Assembly (NCBI GenBank): GCA_963732845.1
Contig: CAVTBE010000014.1
Location: forward strand, 1 to 64,000
Origin: CAVSRC01 sp963732845
GTDB lineage: Bacteria; Pseudomonadota; Alphaproteobacteria; Rhizobiales; Kaistiaceae
Direction: 5' to 3'
Length of the DNA: 64,000 nt
The notes under the pieces are model-generated. The model saw nothing but the letters and a program-made list of their open reading frames with translations. It was not told where the DNA came from and did no database searches. The position numbers and the translations under genes were made by a program. Positions 35,035 to 43,733 of this stretch are shown here, one piece after another (within the stretch, counting starts at the first letter, position 1; each line of letters begins with the position of its first letter).

Positions 35035-36231
35035 ATGCAGAATGCACTGCCCACCGCTGCCCTGATCGTTGCTGCCGGGCGCGGTGTCCGCGCCGGCACC
35101 GGCCATGTGCCGAAGCAGTACCAGCCGCTGGCGGGCACGCCGATTCTGGCGCGCACATTGGCCACCTTTCTCGCCCATCCGGCCGTCGACCGGGTCCTGG
35201 TGGTCATCGGCGCGGGCGACGAAGAGATCTATCGCTCCATTGCACCGCGACACGACAAGCTCATGGCGCCGGTCGCCGGCGGCGCCACGCGTCAGGCCTC
35301 GGTCCTTGCCGGGCTTGCCGGGCTCGCCGATGCGCACCCCGCCCGCGTCCTCATCCACGATGCCGCCCGCCCCTTCGCCACCCCTGCCCTGATCGGCCGC
35401 GTCGTCGCAGCCCTGGGTCATGCCGATGCGGTGGTGCCCACCGTGCCGGTCGCCAGCACCCTCAAACAGGTGGATGCCGACGGCCGCGTCACCGCGACCA
35501 TACCGCGCAACGGCCTGCAGGCGGCGGAGACGCCGCAGGGCTTCGCCTTCGATGCGATCCTCGCCGCCCACAACAGGGCGCGCAGCGAGGCCGACGAATT
35601 CACCGACGATGCCGCCGTGGCCGAATGGGCCGGCCTGTCGGTCGTTGCCGTCCCCGGCGATCCCGGCAACGTCAAGCTGACCACCGCGCACGACATCGAG
35701 GAGGCCAACCGCCGGCTGACGGCGCAAGCGGCATTGGCGGCGGGCGACGTGCGTGTCGGCGTCGGCTACGACGTCCATGCCTTCGGCCCCGGCTACGAGA
35801 TCATACTCGGCGGCGTCGCCGTACCCCATTCGCGCGGGGTGGTCGGTCATTCCGATGCCGACGTGGCCCTCCACGCGCTCACCGACGCAGTGCTCGGCGC
35901 CATCGGCGACGGCGACATCGGCCAGCACTTTCCGCCCTCCGACCCGCAATGGCGGGGTGCCTCGTCGGACCGCTTCCTCGCCGACGCCGTCGCCCGCGTC
36001 GCCAGCCGCGGCGGCATGATTGCCCATCTCGATGTGTCGGTGGTGGCCGAAGGCCCCAAGCTCGCGCCCTATCGCGAGGCCATGCGCGCCCGGATCGCCG
36101 AGATCTGCGGCATCTCCATCGACCGCGTCGGCGTCAAGGCGACGACCGCCGAAGGCCTCGGTTCCATCGGCCGCCGCGAAGGCATCGAAGCCCACGCCGT
36201 CGCCACCGTCCGCCTGCCCTTCCGAGACTAG
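35035..36231 (+). CDS. ispDF: bifunctional IspD/IspF enzyme of the MEP isoprenoid pathway
   Basis: This 398-residue fusion joins MEP cytidylyltransferase (IspD, residues 1 to about 230; LIVAAGRGVRAG and KQYQPLAGTPIL) to 2C-methyl-D-erythritol 2,4-cyclodiphosphate synthase (IspF, from about 240; GYDVHAFG with metal ligands, VVGHSDADVALHALTDA, DIGQHFPPSDP). The two non-consecutive steps are commonly fused in alphaproteobacteria. The ATG at 35035 gives the normal IspD start. Confidence 0.96.
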   Translation: MQNALPTAALIVAAGRGVRAGTGHVPKQYQPLAGTPILARTLATFLAHPAVDRVLVVIGAGDEEIYRSIAPRHDKLMAPVAGGATRQASVLAGLAGLADAHPARVLIHDAARPFATPALIGRVVAALGHADAVVPTVPVASTLKQVDADGRVTATIPRNGLQAAETPQGFAFDAILAAHNRARSEADEFTDDAAVAEWAGLSVVAVPGDPGNVKLTTAHDIEEANRRLTAQAALAAGDVRVGVGYDVHAFGPGYEIILGGVAVPHSRGVVGHSDADVALHALTDAVLGAIGDGDIGQHFPPSDPQWRGASSDRFLADAVARVASRGGMIAHLDVSVVAEGPKLAPYREAMRARIAEICGISIDRVGVKATTAEGLGSIGRREGIEAHAVATVRLPFRD

Positions 36232-36246
36232 AGGAGAGCCAGCCCC

Positions 36247-36762
36247 ATGACCGACCTCGCCCCCCTCACCCCCGCCGCCGAGGCCCTGATCGCCGTGTGC
36301 CGCAAACAGGGTTATCGCCTCGCCACCGCCGAATCGTGCACCGGCGGGCTCCTCTCCGGCATCCTGACGGAGGTGGCGGGCTCCTCGGACGTGTTCGACC
36401 GCGGCTTCGTCACCTATTCCAACGCCGCCAAGATCGACCTCCTCGGCGTCTCGCCCGACCTCCTGGCGCCGGGCGGTCCGGGCGCGGTGAGCGAGGCGGT
36501 GGCGCGCGCCATGGCGGAAGGCGCCGTCGAACGCTCCCAGGCGGATCTCGCCGTTTCCATCACCGGCGTCGCCGGTCCGGCCGGCGGCACCGAGGAGAAG
36601 CCGGTGGGGCTGGTCCATCTCGCCGTCGCCATCCGCGACGGCGACACCCACCACCACTTCCGCCGCTTCGGCAATCTCGGGCGCTCGGGCATCCGCCTGG
36701 CTGCGGTCGCCGAGGCGCTGGCCATGGTCAACCACGCGGCTCAGACGAGCGAAACGCCGTAG
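36247..36762 (+). CDS. CinA-type nicotinamide-nucleotide amidohydrolase (PncC domain)
   Basis: This 171-residue protein corresponds to the stand-alone C-terminal domain of CinA (TAESCTGGLLSGILTEVAGS; ITGVAGPAGGTEEKPVGLV), which deamidates NMN in pyridine-nucleotide salvage. A GAGGAGAG site precedes the start, 15 bases after ispDF, so they form one operon. Its 3' end overlaps the converging Coq10-type gene by about 22 bases. Confidence 0.93.
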   Translation: MTDLAPLTPAAEALIAVCRKQGYRLATAESCTGGLLSGILTEVAGSSDVFDRGFVTYSNAAKIDLLGVSPDLLAPGGPGAVSEAVARAMAEGAVERSQADLAVSITGVAGPAGGTEEKPVGLVHLAVAIRDGDTHHHFRRFGNLGRSGIRLAAVAEALAMVNHAAQTSETP

Positions 36763-37199
36763 ACCCGGTCGGCGCGCTCCTCGAAGGCGCCCGAGAACTT
36801 GCGGAAGGCGCGGTCGAAGACGCTGCCCATCAGCGCCGACAGCACCCGCGACTTGAACTCGTAGTCGATGGCAAAGCCCACCATGCAGGCGTGCTCGCCG
36901 TCGGGACGGAACGTCCACACGCTGTGCAGGTGGCGGAAGGGGCCGTCGAGATAATCGGCGAGGATGGTGTATCCCGCCCGGTCGAGCACCACCCGCGTGG
37001 TGAAGGTCTCGCGGATCGCCTTGTAGCCGACCGTCATGTCGGCGACGAGCACCGCGTGCGCGCCCTCCTGATGGCGGCCGCGCACCGTCAGCCGCTCGCA
37101 CAAGGGCACGAACTGCGGATAGGTCTCGATATCGGCGACCAGCGCGAACATGTCGTCCGCCGAATGAGCGACGCGGCGATCGGTGGCGAACTTCGGCAC
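36741..37199 (-). CDS. Coq10/RatA-family START-domain protein (ubiquinone-binding)
   Basis: This 152-residue single START-like domain begins at a GTG at 37199, five bases after the lipA stop; the resulting VPKFATDRRVAHSADDMFAL start matches the family. Conserved features include DIETYPQFVPLC and the DGPFRHLHSVWTF strand. In respiring organisms Coq10 proteins bind ubiquinone and support respiration; the RatA toxin label used for the enterobacterial homologue is not supported here. It is co-transcribed with lipA. Confidence 0.9.
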   Translation of the reverse strand: MPKFATDRRVAHSADDMFALVADIETYPQFVPLCERLTVRGRHQEGAHAVLVADMTVGYKAIRETFTTRVVLDRAGYTILADYLDGPFRHLHSVWTFRPDGEHACMVGFAIDYEFKSRVLSALMGSVFDRAFRKFSGAFEERADRVYGVSLV

Positions 37200-37203
37200 G
37201 TCC

Positions 37204-38163
37204 CTACGCCCGGCCGTGCCGTGCCTCGCGCGCCGCCCTGAGCTTGGCAAAGTCCTCGCCGGCGTGATGCGAGGAGCGCGTCAGCGGGCTCGCCGAAACC
37301 ATCAGGAAGCCCTTGGCATAGGCGACGGTCTCCAGCGCCTTGAACTCTTCCGGCGGTACGAAGCGCATCACCGGATGGTGCTTGCGCGTCGGCTGCAGGT
37401 ACTGGCCGATAGTCAGGAAGTCGACATTGGCGCTCCTGAGATCGTCCATGAGCTGGAGGATCTCGTTCCGCTCCTCGCCGAGGCCGACCATGATGCCGGA
37501 CTTGGTGAACATCGCCGGGTCGAGTTCCTTGACCTTCTGCAACAGGCGCAGCGAGGCGAAATAGCGCGCCCCCGGCCGCACCTTCAGGTAGTTCGACGGC
37601 ACCGTCTCGAGATTGTGGTTGAACACGTCGGGTTTCGCCGCGACCACTGTCTCGACCGCGCCGTCCTTGCGCAGGAAATCGGGCGTGAGCACCTCCACCG
37701 TGGTGCCGCTGCTCAGTTCGTGGATGGCCCGGATGGTCCTGGCGAAATGCTCCGCACCGCCGTCGGCGAGGTCGTCGCGGTCGACCGAGGTGATGACCAC
37801 ATGCGTGAGGCCGAGCTTGGCGACGGCGTCGGCGACGTGCTCCGGTTCGCCCGGATCGAGCGGCCCCGGCATGCCGGTGCGCACATTGCAGAAGGCGCAG
37901 GCGCGCGTGCAGGTGTCGCCCATGATCATGAAGCTGGCGTGCTTTTTCGACCAGCACTCGCCGATATTGGGGCAGCCCGCTTCCTCGCACACGGTCACCA
38001 GGCTGTGCGTGCGCACGATGTCGTTGGTCTCGCGAAAGACCGGCGAATTGGGGGCACGCACCCGGATCCATTCCGGCTTGCGGGCAATCGGTGCATCCGG
38101 CCGGTGCGCCTTCTCCGGATGGCGCGGGCGCGGGGTTCCGACCGTATCGAGGACAACGACCAT
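37204..38163 (-). CDS. lipA: lipoyl synthase LipA
   Basis: This 319-residue radical-SAM enzyme inserts two sulfurs into octanoyl groups to make lipoyl cofactors. Both iron-sulfur motifs are present: the auxiliary-cluster cysteines in VCEEAGCPNIGECW and the radical-SAM CTRACAFCNV. Its products are the lipoyl groups carried by the E1-beta, E2 and other subunits of the pyruvate dehydrogenase complex encoded about 4 kb upstream on the same strand. Confidence 0.97.
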   Translation of the reverse strand: MVVVLDTVGTPRPRHPEKAHRPDAPIARKPEWIRVRAPNSPVFRETNDIVRTHSLVTVCEEAGCPNIGECWSKKHASFMIMGDTCTRACAFCNVRTGMPGPLDPGEPEHVADAVAKLGLTHVVITSVDRDDLADGGAEHFARTIRAIHELSSGTTVEVLTPDFLRKDGAVETVVAAKPDVFNHNLETVPSNYLKVRPGARYFASLRLLQKVKELDPAMFTKSGIMVGLGEERNEILQLMDDLRSANVDFLTIGQYLQPTRKHHPVMRFVPPEEFKALETVAYAKGFLMVSASPLTRSSHHAGEDFAKLRAAREARHGRA

Positions 38164-38179
38164 TGTGGATGACTTCGCT

Positions 38180-38452
38180 TCAGACTCGCCGCACGAGGCG
38201 GAACAGAAAGATCAGGATGATGGCGCCGATGGTGGCGACCACGAGATTGCCGAGGATGCCGGCATAGTTGATGTCGAGGCGGCGGGCGACCCAGCCGCCG
38301 ACCAGCGCGCCGATGATGCCGACCACGATGTTGGCGATGAGCCCCATCTTGGCGGCCGTCACGCGCTCGGCGATCCAGCCGGCCAGCCCGCCGAGGATGA
38401 TGGCGAGCAGCCAGTTGACGCCATCCATGCCAAAGGCGATCCGCGGTCTCAT
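38180..38452 (-). CDS. GlsB/YeaQ/YmgE-family small membrane protein
   Basis: This is a 90-residue, three-segment membrane protein with the glycine-rich transglycosylase-associated pattern LAIILGGLAGWIAERV and VVGIIGALVGGWVARRLDI. I chose the ATG at 38452 because GGAG lies nine bases upstream; starting eight codons later (MDGVNWLL) would look more like relatives. The family is linked to stress responses but its function is unknown. A second family member follows upstream. Confidence 0.85.
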   Translation of the reverse strand: MRPRIAFGMDGVNWLLAIILGGLAGWIAERVTAAKMGLIANIVVGIIGALVGGWVARRLDINYAGILGNLVVATIGAIILIFLFRLVRRV

Positions 38453-38578
38453 GAAAGACGCTCCGACGCTTGTTCGAATTCCGGGTCTATAGCTGGACCC
38501 CGGTACCCGCCCCGTCAAGCGCCCCGCCGCATCCCGGCCATGCGCTTTCCGCAGGATTTGCCGGGATTTCAGAGCGGC

Positions 38579-38836
38579 TCAAATGATGATCCTGGCGATG
38601 ATGATCACGATGATCGCACCGACGATGGAGATCACCACCTGCTCGAGGAACGGATTGCCGAAATTGAGCTTGATGCCAAGCTGTCGGGCGAGAAAGCCGC
38701 CGACCAGCGAGCCGATCAGGCCGGCAATCAGCCAGGCAATCAGGCTGGCGTTGCCGCCGACAACGAGGCTGGCGACGAAACCGGCGATGAGACCGATGAT
38801 GATCCAGGCAAGGATCGATCTACCCTGCTCGTTCAT
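38579..38836 (-). CDS. GlsB/YeaQ/YmgE-family small membrane protein
   Basis: This 85-residue protein has three hydrophobic segments with the same GLIAGFVASLVVGG and GLIGSLVGGFLARQLGI pattern as its neighbour at 38180-38452. The two share the family but differ clearly in sequence, so they are paralogues rather than a recent duplicate. They are separated by about 125 bp on the same strand. Confidence 0.87.
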   Translation of the reverse strand: MNEQGRSILAWIIIGLIAGFVASLVVGGNASLIAWLIAGLIGSLVGGFLARQLGIKLNFGNPFLEQVVISIVGAIIVIIIARIII

Positions 38837-38950
38837 GGACCTTCCTCACATTTCCTTAAGCCACGGGCTGTCCCGCCCGATTCCGTGTTTCACCGCTTGA
38901 GTGTAGCGCCAATCGGCGCCGGACCCAATCGCGCCCGGTTCGGGCCGCCC

Positions 38951-40303
38951 TCACGAGGCCGGCTTCTCCGGCGCCTCGGATGAAGGCTCCTCCGGTGGTG
39001 GCGGCGGCGGTGGTGGTGGCGGAGGGGGCGGCGGAGGGGCGGAACGCGGCGGCGGCCCCGGCTGCAGCTTGACCGCAGGCGCCGTCATGGGCGGCCCGGG
39101 GGTGCGCAGCCTGCCGCCGGCGGTGCGCGCCAGTCCGCCGACTCCGAGCACCATCACGATGGCGACCGCCAGCGGCCCGACCCACGGAATGAGGCTGATG
39201 AGCGCGATGATGATGGCGCCGAGGACGACGAAGAGGAACGCGCGCAGGATGCCGATGGGCCCCGCCTGGCGCACGAAGACGCCAGCCGCAATGCCGGCCG
39301 CGGCCACCGGCAGGCCGAAGGCGAAGAGCAGCGGCAAGGTGAGCAGCAGCGCCAGACCGGCCGGCAGGCCGATGACGGTCGCCATCAGGATGATGGCAAT
39401 CGCCGGAACCAGAACGAGCGTCACGATACCGACCAGGATGGTGGAGACCGGCCTCAGCCGCGCATAGTCCACGGCGGTGACGAACAGCCGCCCGCCGAAC
39501 AGCATCAGCACGATGCCGGTGAGGATGGTGCCGAGCACCATGGCCACCGCCAGCGCGATGCCCCACGCCCAGTCCGGCACCGCCATGATTGTCTTCGGCA
39601 GTTCGCCGCGCGTCTTCGTTCCGCCGATGACGGCGGCGGTGGAGATGTCCGGATCGTTCCGCGAATAGACGGTGAGATTGCCGCCGATATGCGCCCGCGG
39701 CCCGACGACGACATGCTCGCCGGTCAGCACCACCGAGCCGTTGGTATCGCCGTTGAAGGTCACGGCGGCGCCGACAAGCTCGACGTTGCCGTTGACACGG
39801 CCGTTGACGGCCACGTTGGCACCGGCCGCATCGAGCCTGCCGGCAATGTTCGCCAGTTGACCGATGCTCAGATTGGCGCCGCAGGCCCTGAGGTTGCCGC
39901 CGATGCTGCCGTCGACCGCGACCGCGCCGCCGGCGAATTGCGCACTGCCGCCGGTGCGGCCGGAGAAGGTGACCGAGCTGCCTGCCGCCGCGATGTCGGC
40001 ATCGACGCTGCCACTGAGGACGACCTTGCCGCCGAAGGCCCACACGCTGCCGGCCGCCCGCGCCGAGACGTCGACACTGGCGCCGGCCGCGCGGATATTG
40101 GCCGCCGTCCCGCTGACCGTCACCGATGCACCGAAGGCGCGGACGTCGCCGCCCGTGGCGTCGATGGTGACGACCGGACCGACCGCGTCGTTGCTTCCCT
40201 GTGCCAGACCCCGCGCCGCCGGCACGACCGCCGCCGCCGCCAAGGCCAAGACCGCCAACGCCCGCAGCCCCCAGCGCCTCTGCACCGCCCCGAAAATCAT
40301 CAT
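38951..40303 (-). CDS. membrane protein with a bactofilin-like repeat domain and a 15-proline tail
   Basis: This 450-residue protein starts at ATG 40303 behind an AGGAGG site. After a signal peptide (LAAAAVVPAARGLAQG) comes a domain of about 190 residues built of short G-V-A-G repeats (GSVWAFGGKVVLSGSVDADI, GGNLRACGANLSIGQLANIA) resembling beta-helical polymer-forming (bactofilin-like) proteins. Four or five membrane segments follow (about 230-390). The tail holds 15 consecutive prolines before EEPSSEAPEKPAS. The repeat domain is probably periplasmic. Function unknown; the proline run would need EF-P for translation. Confidence 0.75.
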   Translation of the reverse strand: MMIFGAVQRRWGLRALAVLALAAAAVVPAARGLAQGSNDAVGPVVTIDATGGDVRAFGASVTVSGTAANIRAAGASVDVSARAAGSVWAFGGKVVLSGSVDADIAAAGSSVTFSGRTGGSAQFAGGAVAVDGSIGGNLRACGANLSIGQLANIAGRLDAAGANVAVNGRVNGNVELVGAAVTFNGDTNGSVVLTGEHVVVGPRAHIGGNLTVYSRNDPDISTAAVIGGTKTRGELPKTIMAVPDWAWGIALAVAMVLGTILTGIVLMLFGGRLFVTAVDYARLRPVSTILVGIVTLVLVPAIAIILMATVIGLPAGLALLLTLPLLFAFGLPVAAAGIAAGVFVRQAGPIGILRAFLFVVLGAIIIALISLIPWVGPLAVAIVMVLGVGGLARTAGGRLRTPGPPMTAPAVKLQPGPPPRSAPPPPPPPPPPPPPPPEEPSSEAPEKPAS

Positions 40304-40389
40304 GCGTCGCCTCCTGACGAACGAAACGGCCACAGGGAATGCATGCGCGCCCCGGTCCCGATGGTCCGGCACACTAGCACTGCCGGTCG

Positions 40390-41430
40390 CTAGGCGAGAA
40401 CCTCGTCAATTGCGACCCAGTCGCCCCGGCGCGAGGCCGAGAGGACCGACGCCGCCACCAGGGCCAGGCTGTTGAGGTTGTCGGCACCGGTCGGGAAACG
40501 CGGCGAGAGTTCGCCGGTCTCGATCGCTTCGATGGCCGCAGCAAGGGCGCCAGCCCGGTCGAGATAGGGCAGCCGCGGCAGCTTCGGCGCCACCGCCTTC
40601 TGGCCGTACTGGCGGAGCGTCAGCACGTCCGACTTGCCGCGCGGCGCCAGATCGTCGCGCGAAGACCAGCGAATCTCGCCATGGGCGCAGTCCATGGTCC
40701 ATTCGCCGGACCACGGCGTGCGCGGGCTGCCGCTGACCCACGAGCCGCGATAGCTGACCGGCGTGCCCCTGGCGAATTCGACCGTGACGATGCCGGCGGC
40801 GGCGTGGGTGAAGGGGCTGCCGGCCGGGTTCCAGGTGACCGCGCTCACCCGCTTCGGCTCGTCGCTGAGTACCAGCCGCATCAGGTCGAAATGGTGGATG
40901 GCCATGTCGGCGAGCAGCGGATCGGGCATCTCCGGATAGGCGTGGCCGTCGGTCGGCGCGTGATAGCGGAAGTCGATGCCGACCGTGCTCAGCGGGCCCA
41001 GCGCCTGCTGCGCGATCAGCTCGGCGGCGAGCAGCGGCGCCGGGTAATAGCGATAGTTCTGGCTGACCATGAGCAGCCGCTGCTTTTCGGCCGCCAGCGC
41101 CACCAGCTCCTTCGCCTGGGCAATGGTGCTGGCGAAGGGCTTCTCGACCACCACGTGGCAGCCGGCTTCCAGCGCCTCACTGACGATGGCGTAGTGCGCC
41201 TCGGTCCTCAGCGTCGCCAGCACGATGTCGCATGCGACTGCGTCGAGCGCCTCGCCGAGGCTGGCGAAGCATTGCCCGGGGCTGGCTCCTGCCTTCGCTT
41301 GCGCCTGCGCCAGCGCCGCCGGCGCGCTGTCGACATAGGCCACGGCTTCAGCCGTGGCGACCGAGGGCACGATCTTGGTTGCCCAGTTGGCGCCCCAGCG
41401 ACCGAGGCCGACCTGGATCACTTTGGCCAT
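40390..41430 (-). CDS. Gfo/Idh/MocA-family NAD(P)-dependent oxidoreductase
   Basis: This 346-residue sugar-dehydrogenase-like enzyme has an N-terminal Rossmann fold (VIQVGLGRWGANWATKIV), the EKPFA motif (VVVEKPFASTIAQAKELV) with the conserved Lys, and a C-terminal alpha/beta domain with the DMAIHHFDLMRLVL catalytic region. The substrate cannot be predicted. It lies about 30 bp downstream of lpdA and may be read from the pdh operon. Confidence 0.88.
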   Translation of the reverse strand: MAKVIQVGLGRWGANWATKIVPSVATAEAVAYVDSAPAALAQAQAKAGASPGQCFASLGEALDAVACDIVLATLRTEAHYAIVSEALEAGCHVVVEKPFASTIAQAKELVALAAEKQRLLMVSQNYRYYPAPLLAAELIAQQALGPLSTVGIDFRYHAPTDGHAYPEMPDPLLADMAIHHFDLMRLVLSDEPKRVSAVTWNPAGSPFTHAAAGIVTVEFARGTPVSYRGSWVSGSPRTPWSGEWTMDCAHGEIRWSSRDDLAPRGKSDVLTLRQYGQKAVAPKLPRLPYLDRAGALAAAIEAIETGELSPRFPTGADNLNSLALVAASVLSASRRGDWVAIDEVLA

Positions 41431-41458
41431 GAATGTCCGTCCTCAGGCGCGCGTCGCG

Positions 41459-42874
41459 TCAGATGTTGAGCACGCGGCCATAGGCGGCCAGTACGCTCTC
41501 ATGCATCATCTCGGAGAGCGTCGGATGCGGGAACACCGTCGCCATCAGCTCTTGCTCGGTCGTCTCCAGGTTCATGGCGACGACGAAGCCCTGGATCAGC
41601 TCGGTCACCTCCGCCCCGACCATATGGGCGCCGAGAAGCTGCCCGGTCTTCTTGTCGAAGATCGTCTTGACCATGCCGTCGGGCTCGCCGAGCGCGATCG
41701 CCTTGCCGTTGCCGATGAAGGGAAACTTGCCGACGCGGATGTCGTAGCCGGCCGCCTTGGCCCTGGCCTCGGTCAGGCCGACGGAGGCGATCTGCGGGTT
41801 GCAGTAGGTGCAGCCGGGAATCTTGAGCTTGTCCATAGCGTGCGGCTTCTGGCCGGCGATGGCCTCGACGCAGATGACGCCCTCGTGCTCGGCCTTGTGG
41901 GCGAGCATAGGCGGGCCGGCGACGTCGCCGATGGCATAGATGCCCGCCACGTTAGTGCGGCCAAAGGCGTCGGTGACGATGCAGCCGCGGTCGGTCTTCA
42001 CGCCGAGCTTTTCCAGCCCGAGATTCTCGATATTGCCGACCACGCCGACCGCCGAGATGACCTTGTCGACCTTCAGCGTCTCGGTCTTGCCGTCCTTGTG
42101 CTCGATCACCGCCGTCACCGAGTCCTTGCCCTTGTCGAGCTTGGTAACCTTGGTGTCGGTGTGGATCTTGATCCCCGCCTTCTCGAAGCGCTTGCGGGCA
42201 TGGGCGGCGATCTCGTCGTCCTCGACCGGCAGGATCTGCGGCAGGATCTCGACCACCGTCACCTCGGTGCCCATGGTGCGGTAGAAGGAGGCAAACTCGA
42301 TGCCGATGGCGCCGGAGCCGATCACCAGAAGCGACTTCGGCATCTTGTCCGGCACCATCGCCTCGAAATAGGTCCACACCTGCTTGCCGTCCGGCTCGAG
42401 GCCCGGCAGCGCGCGCGGCCGCGCGCCGGTGGCGACGATGATGTGCTTGGCCGAATACTCGCCCGCCCCGAGCGCGCCCTTGGGCGGGTTCTCAGCCACC
42501 TTGACACTGATCTTGCCGGGCTGGGTGATCGTGGCGGCGCCCCAGATCACATCGATCTTGTTCTTCTTCATCAGGAAGCCGACGCCGTTGGAAAGCTGCG
42601 CCGCCACCGCGCGCGAGCGCTTGACGATGGCCGCGCCGTCGAAGCTCACCTCCTTCGCCGCCAGGCCGTAGTCCTTGGCGTGTTCCATGTAGTGGAAGAT
42701 TTCGGCCGAGCGCAGCAGCGCCTTGGTCGGAATGCAGCCCCAGTTGAGGCAGATGCCGCCGAGATAGGACTTTTCGACCACGGCCGTCTTCAGCCCGAGC
42801 TGGGCCGAGCGGATGGCGGTGACATAGCCGCCCGGGCCGGAGCCGATCACGATCACATCGTACTGGTCTGCCAT
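41459..42874 (-). CDS. lpdA: dihydrolipoyl dehydrogenase (E3)
   Basis: This 471-residue flavoprotein re-oxidises dihydrolipoamide in the pyruvate dehydrogenase complex. It shows the FAD motif VIGSGPGGYVTAIR, the redox-active disulfide GGICLNWGCIPTKAL, the NAD motif LVIGSGAIGIEFASFY and the C-terminal His-Glu pair region (HPTLSEMMHESV). It follows pdhABC after two small genes of unknown role. Confidence 0.97.
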   Translation of the reverse strand: MADQYDVIVIGSGPGGYVTAIRSAQLGLKTAVVEKSYLGGICLNWGCIPTKALLRSAEIFHYMEHAKDYGLAAKEVSFDGAAIVKRSRAVAAQLSNGVGFLMKKNKIDVIWGAATITQPGKISVKVAENPPKGALGAGEYSAKHIIVATGARPRALPGLEPDGKQVWTYFEAMVPDKMPKSLLVIGSGAIGIEFASFYRTMGTEVTVVEILPQILPVEDDEIAAHARKRFEKAGIKIHTDTKVTKLDKGKDSVTAVIEHKDGKTETLKVDKVISAVGVVGNIENLGLEKLGVKTDRGCIVTDAFGRTNVAGIYAIGDVAGPPMLAHKAEHEGVICVEAIAGQKPHAMDKLKIPGCTYCNPQIASVGLTEARAKAAGYDIRVGKFPFIGNGKAIALGEPDGMVKTIFDKKTGQLLGAHMVGAEVTELIQGFVVAMNLETTEQELMATVFPHPTLSEMMHESVLAAYGRVLNI

Positions 42875-42902
42875 GGTCTCGTTTCCATCCTGAATATGTG
42901 TG

Positions 42903-43223
42903 CTACTGGCAGGTCGCCTCGCTGACCGCGAGGTCGAACTGGCGTGGTCCCATGAGGCCGGGTTTCCCCGGCTTGTCGACGATCCTGACGGTCAGCGTGC
43001 AGCGCTCGGTCCTGAGCTCGTAGACGTCCGGCGCCGTCAGGCCGATGGAGAGAATGCGCTCCTCGTATTTCAGCGCCTTGTTGACGCGCTGGTCGTTGAC
43101 GATCGCCGCGAATTCCTTGGTGCTCTGCCAATAAGGCGACAGCGCCGCGCGGGCGCCCACCGGCACCAGAACAATGGACAGTGCCAACGCCGCGAGCATG
43201 GTGGAAGTCAGTCGTCTCGTCAT
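42903..43223 (-). CDS. small exported protein of unknown function in the pdh operon
   Basis: This 106-residue protein has a signal peptide (MTRRLTSTMLAALALSIVLV, cleavage near ARA-AL). The mature part has two cysteines that could form a disulfide. GGAGG lies eight bases before the start. It sits between the small membrane protein and lpdA, 28 bases upstream of lpdA. I recognise no family. Confidence 0.65.
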   Translation of the reverse strand: MTRRLTSTMLAALALSIVLVPVGARAALSPYWQSTKEFAAIVNDQRVNKALKYEERILSIGLTAPDVYELRTERCTLTVRIVDKPGKPGLMGPRQFDLAVSEATCQ

Positions 43224-43335
43224 CCGCCGATCCTCCCTGGACGGCCTTTCCCTCCCGTGATTTTTCTATCATGGGACGGTGGACGGCCCTAGCCGCTGAG
43301 CGCACGTCACGAACATACGCCAACGCCGAACGCCC

Positions 43336-43719
43336 CTATCGCCTGAAAAGCACCGGAACAAAGGTGGCTGCCGTCAATCCGATCTGCGGAGCCATGCCAA
43401 TCACGCCCCGCGGGTCGCCTGAGAACGCGGCATTCGGAAGAACGACGCTCAGTAGCAGGAAGGCGGCTCCGCTCAAGACGAACCCGACGGCAAGATAAAT
43501 CGCCACGCGCGAAAGAGGGTGTGTGGCCCTGCGCCGGGCAACGTGCGCGCCAAATGCAAGGCTGGCGATCAGCGGCACGCCATAGGGCAAGGTCATCAGC
43601 GCATAGACCAGAAGCACGCCAACGACGTTCACGTCTCGAAAGATGTCGCCGCCGATCATCCATGCCCACGATAAAAACCAGACAACGACCGCGGCGATGA
43701 CCGAGAGCTTCAAGGTCAC
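43336..43719 (-). CDS. small four-segment membrane protein downstream of pdhC
   Basis: This 127-residue hydrophobic protein has four predicted membrane segments (about residues 4-22, 30-52, 70-92 and 110-125) and no soluble domain. The start is uncertain: the GTG at 43719 lies 14 bases after the pdhC stop; a TTG five bases after that stop is an alternative. No family recognised. Its position in the pdh operon may be incidental. Confidence 0.5.
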   Translation of the reverse strand: MTLKLSVIAAVVVWFLSWAWMIGGDIFRDVNVVGVLLVYALMTLPYGVPLIASLAFGAHVARRRATHPLSRVAIYLAVGFVLSGAAFLLLSVVLPNAAFSGDPRGVIGMAPQIGLTAATFVPVLFRR

Positions 43720-43733
43720 GGCGGTTATCGCTG

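Noticed and set aside
35011..37101. 696-codon minus-strand frame across ispDF and the CinA-type gene
   Set aside because: It is antisense to two well-conserved genes and has no domain; only its last part coincides with the genuine Coq10-type gene region in another frame.
36741..37199. RatA toxin of a toxin-antitoxin system
   Set aside because: The protein is a Coq10-type START domain co-transcribed with lipA, and no antitoxin gene (RatB/RnfH type) overlaps it. The toxin name comes from the enterobacterial homologue.
38997..39045. simple repeat or CRISPR-like array
   Set aside because: The GGT/GGC/GGA-rich stretch is just the complement of 15 consecutive proline codons in the gene at 38951-40303; there are no spacers.
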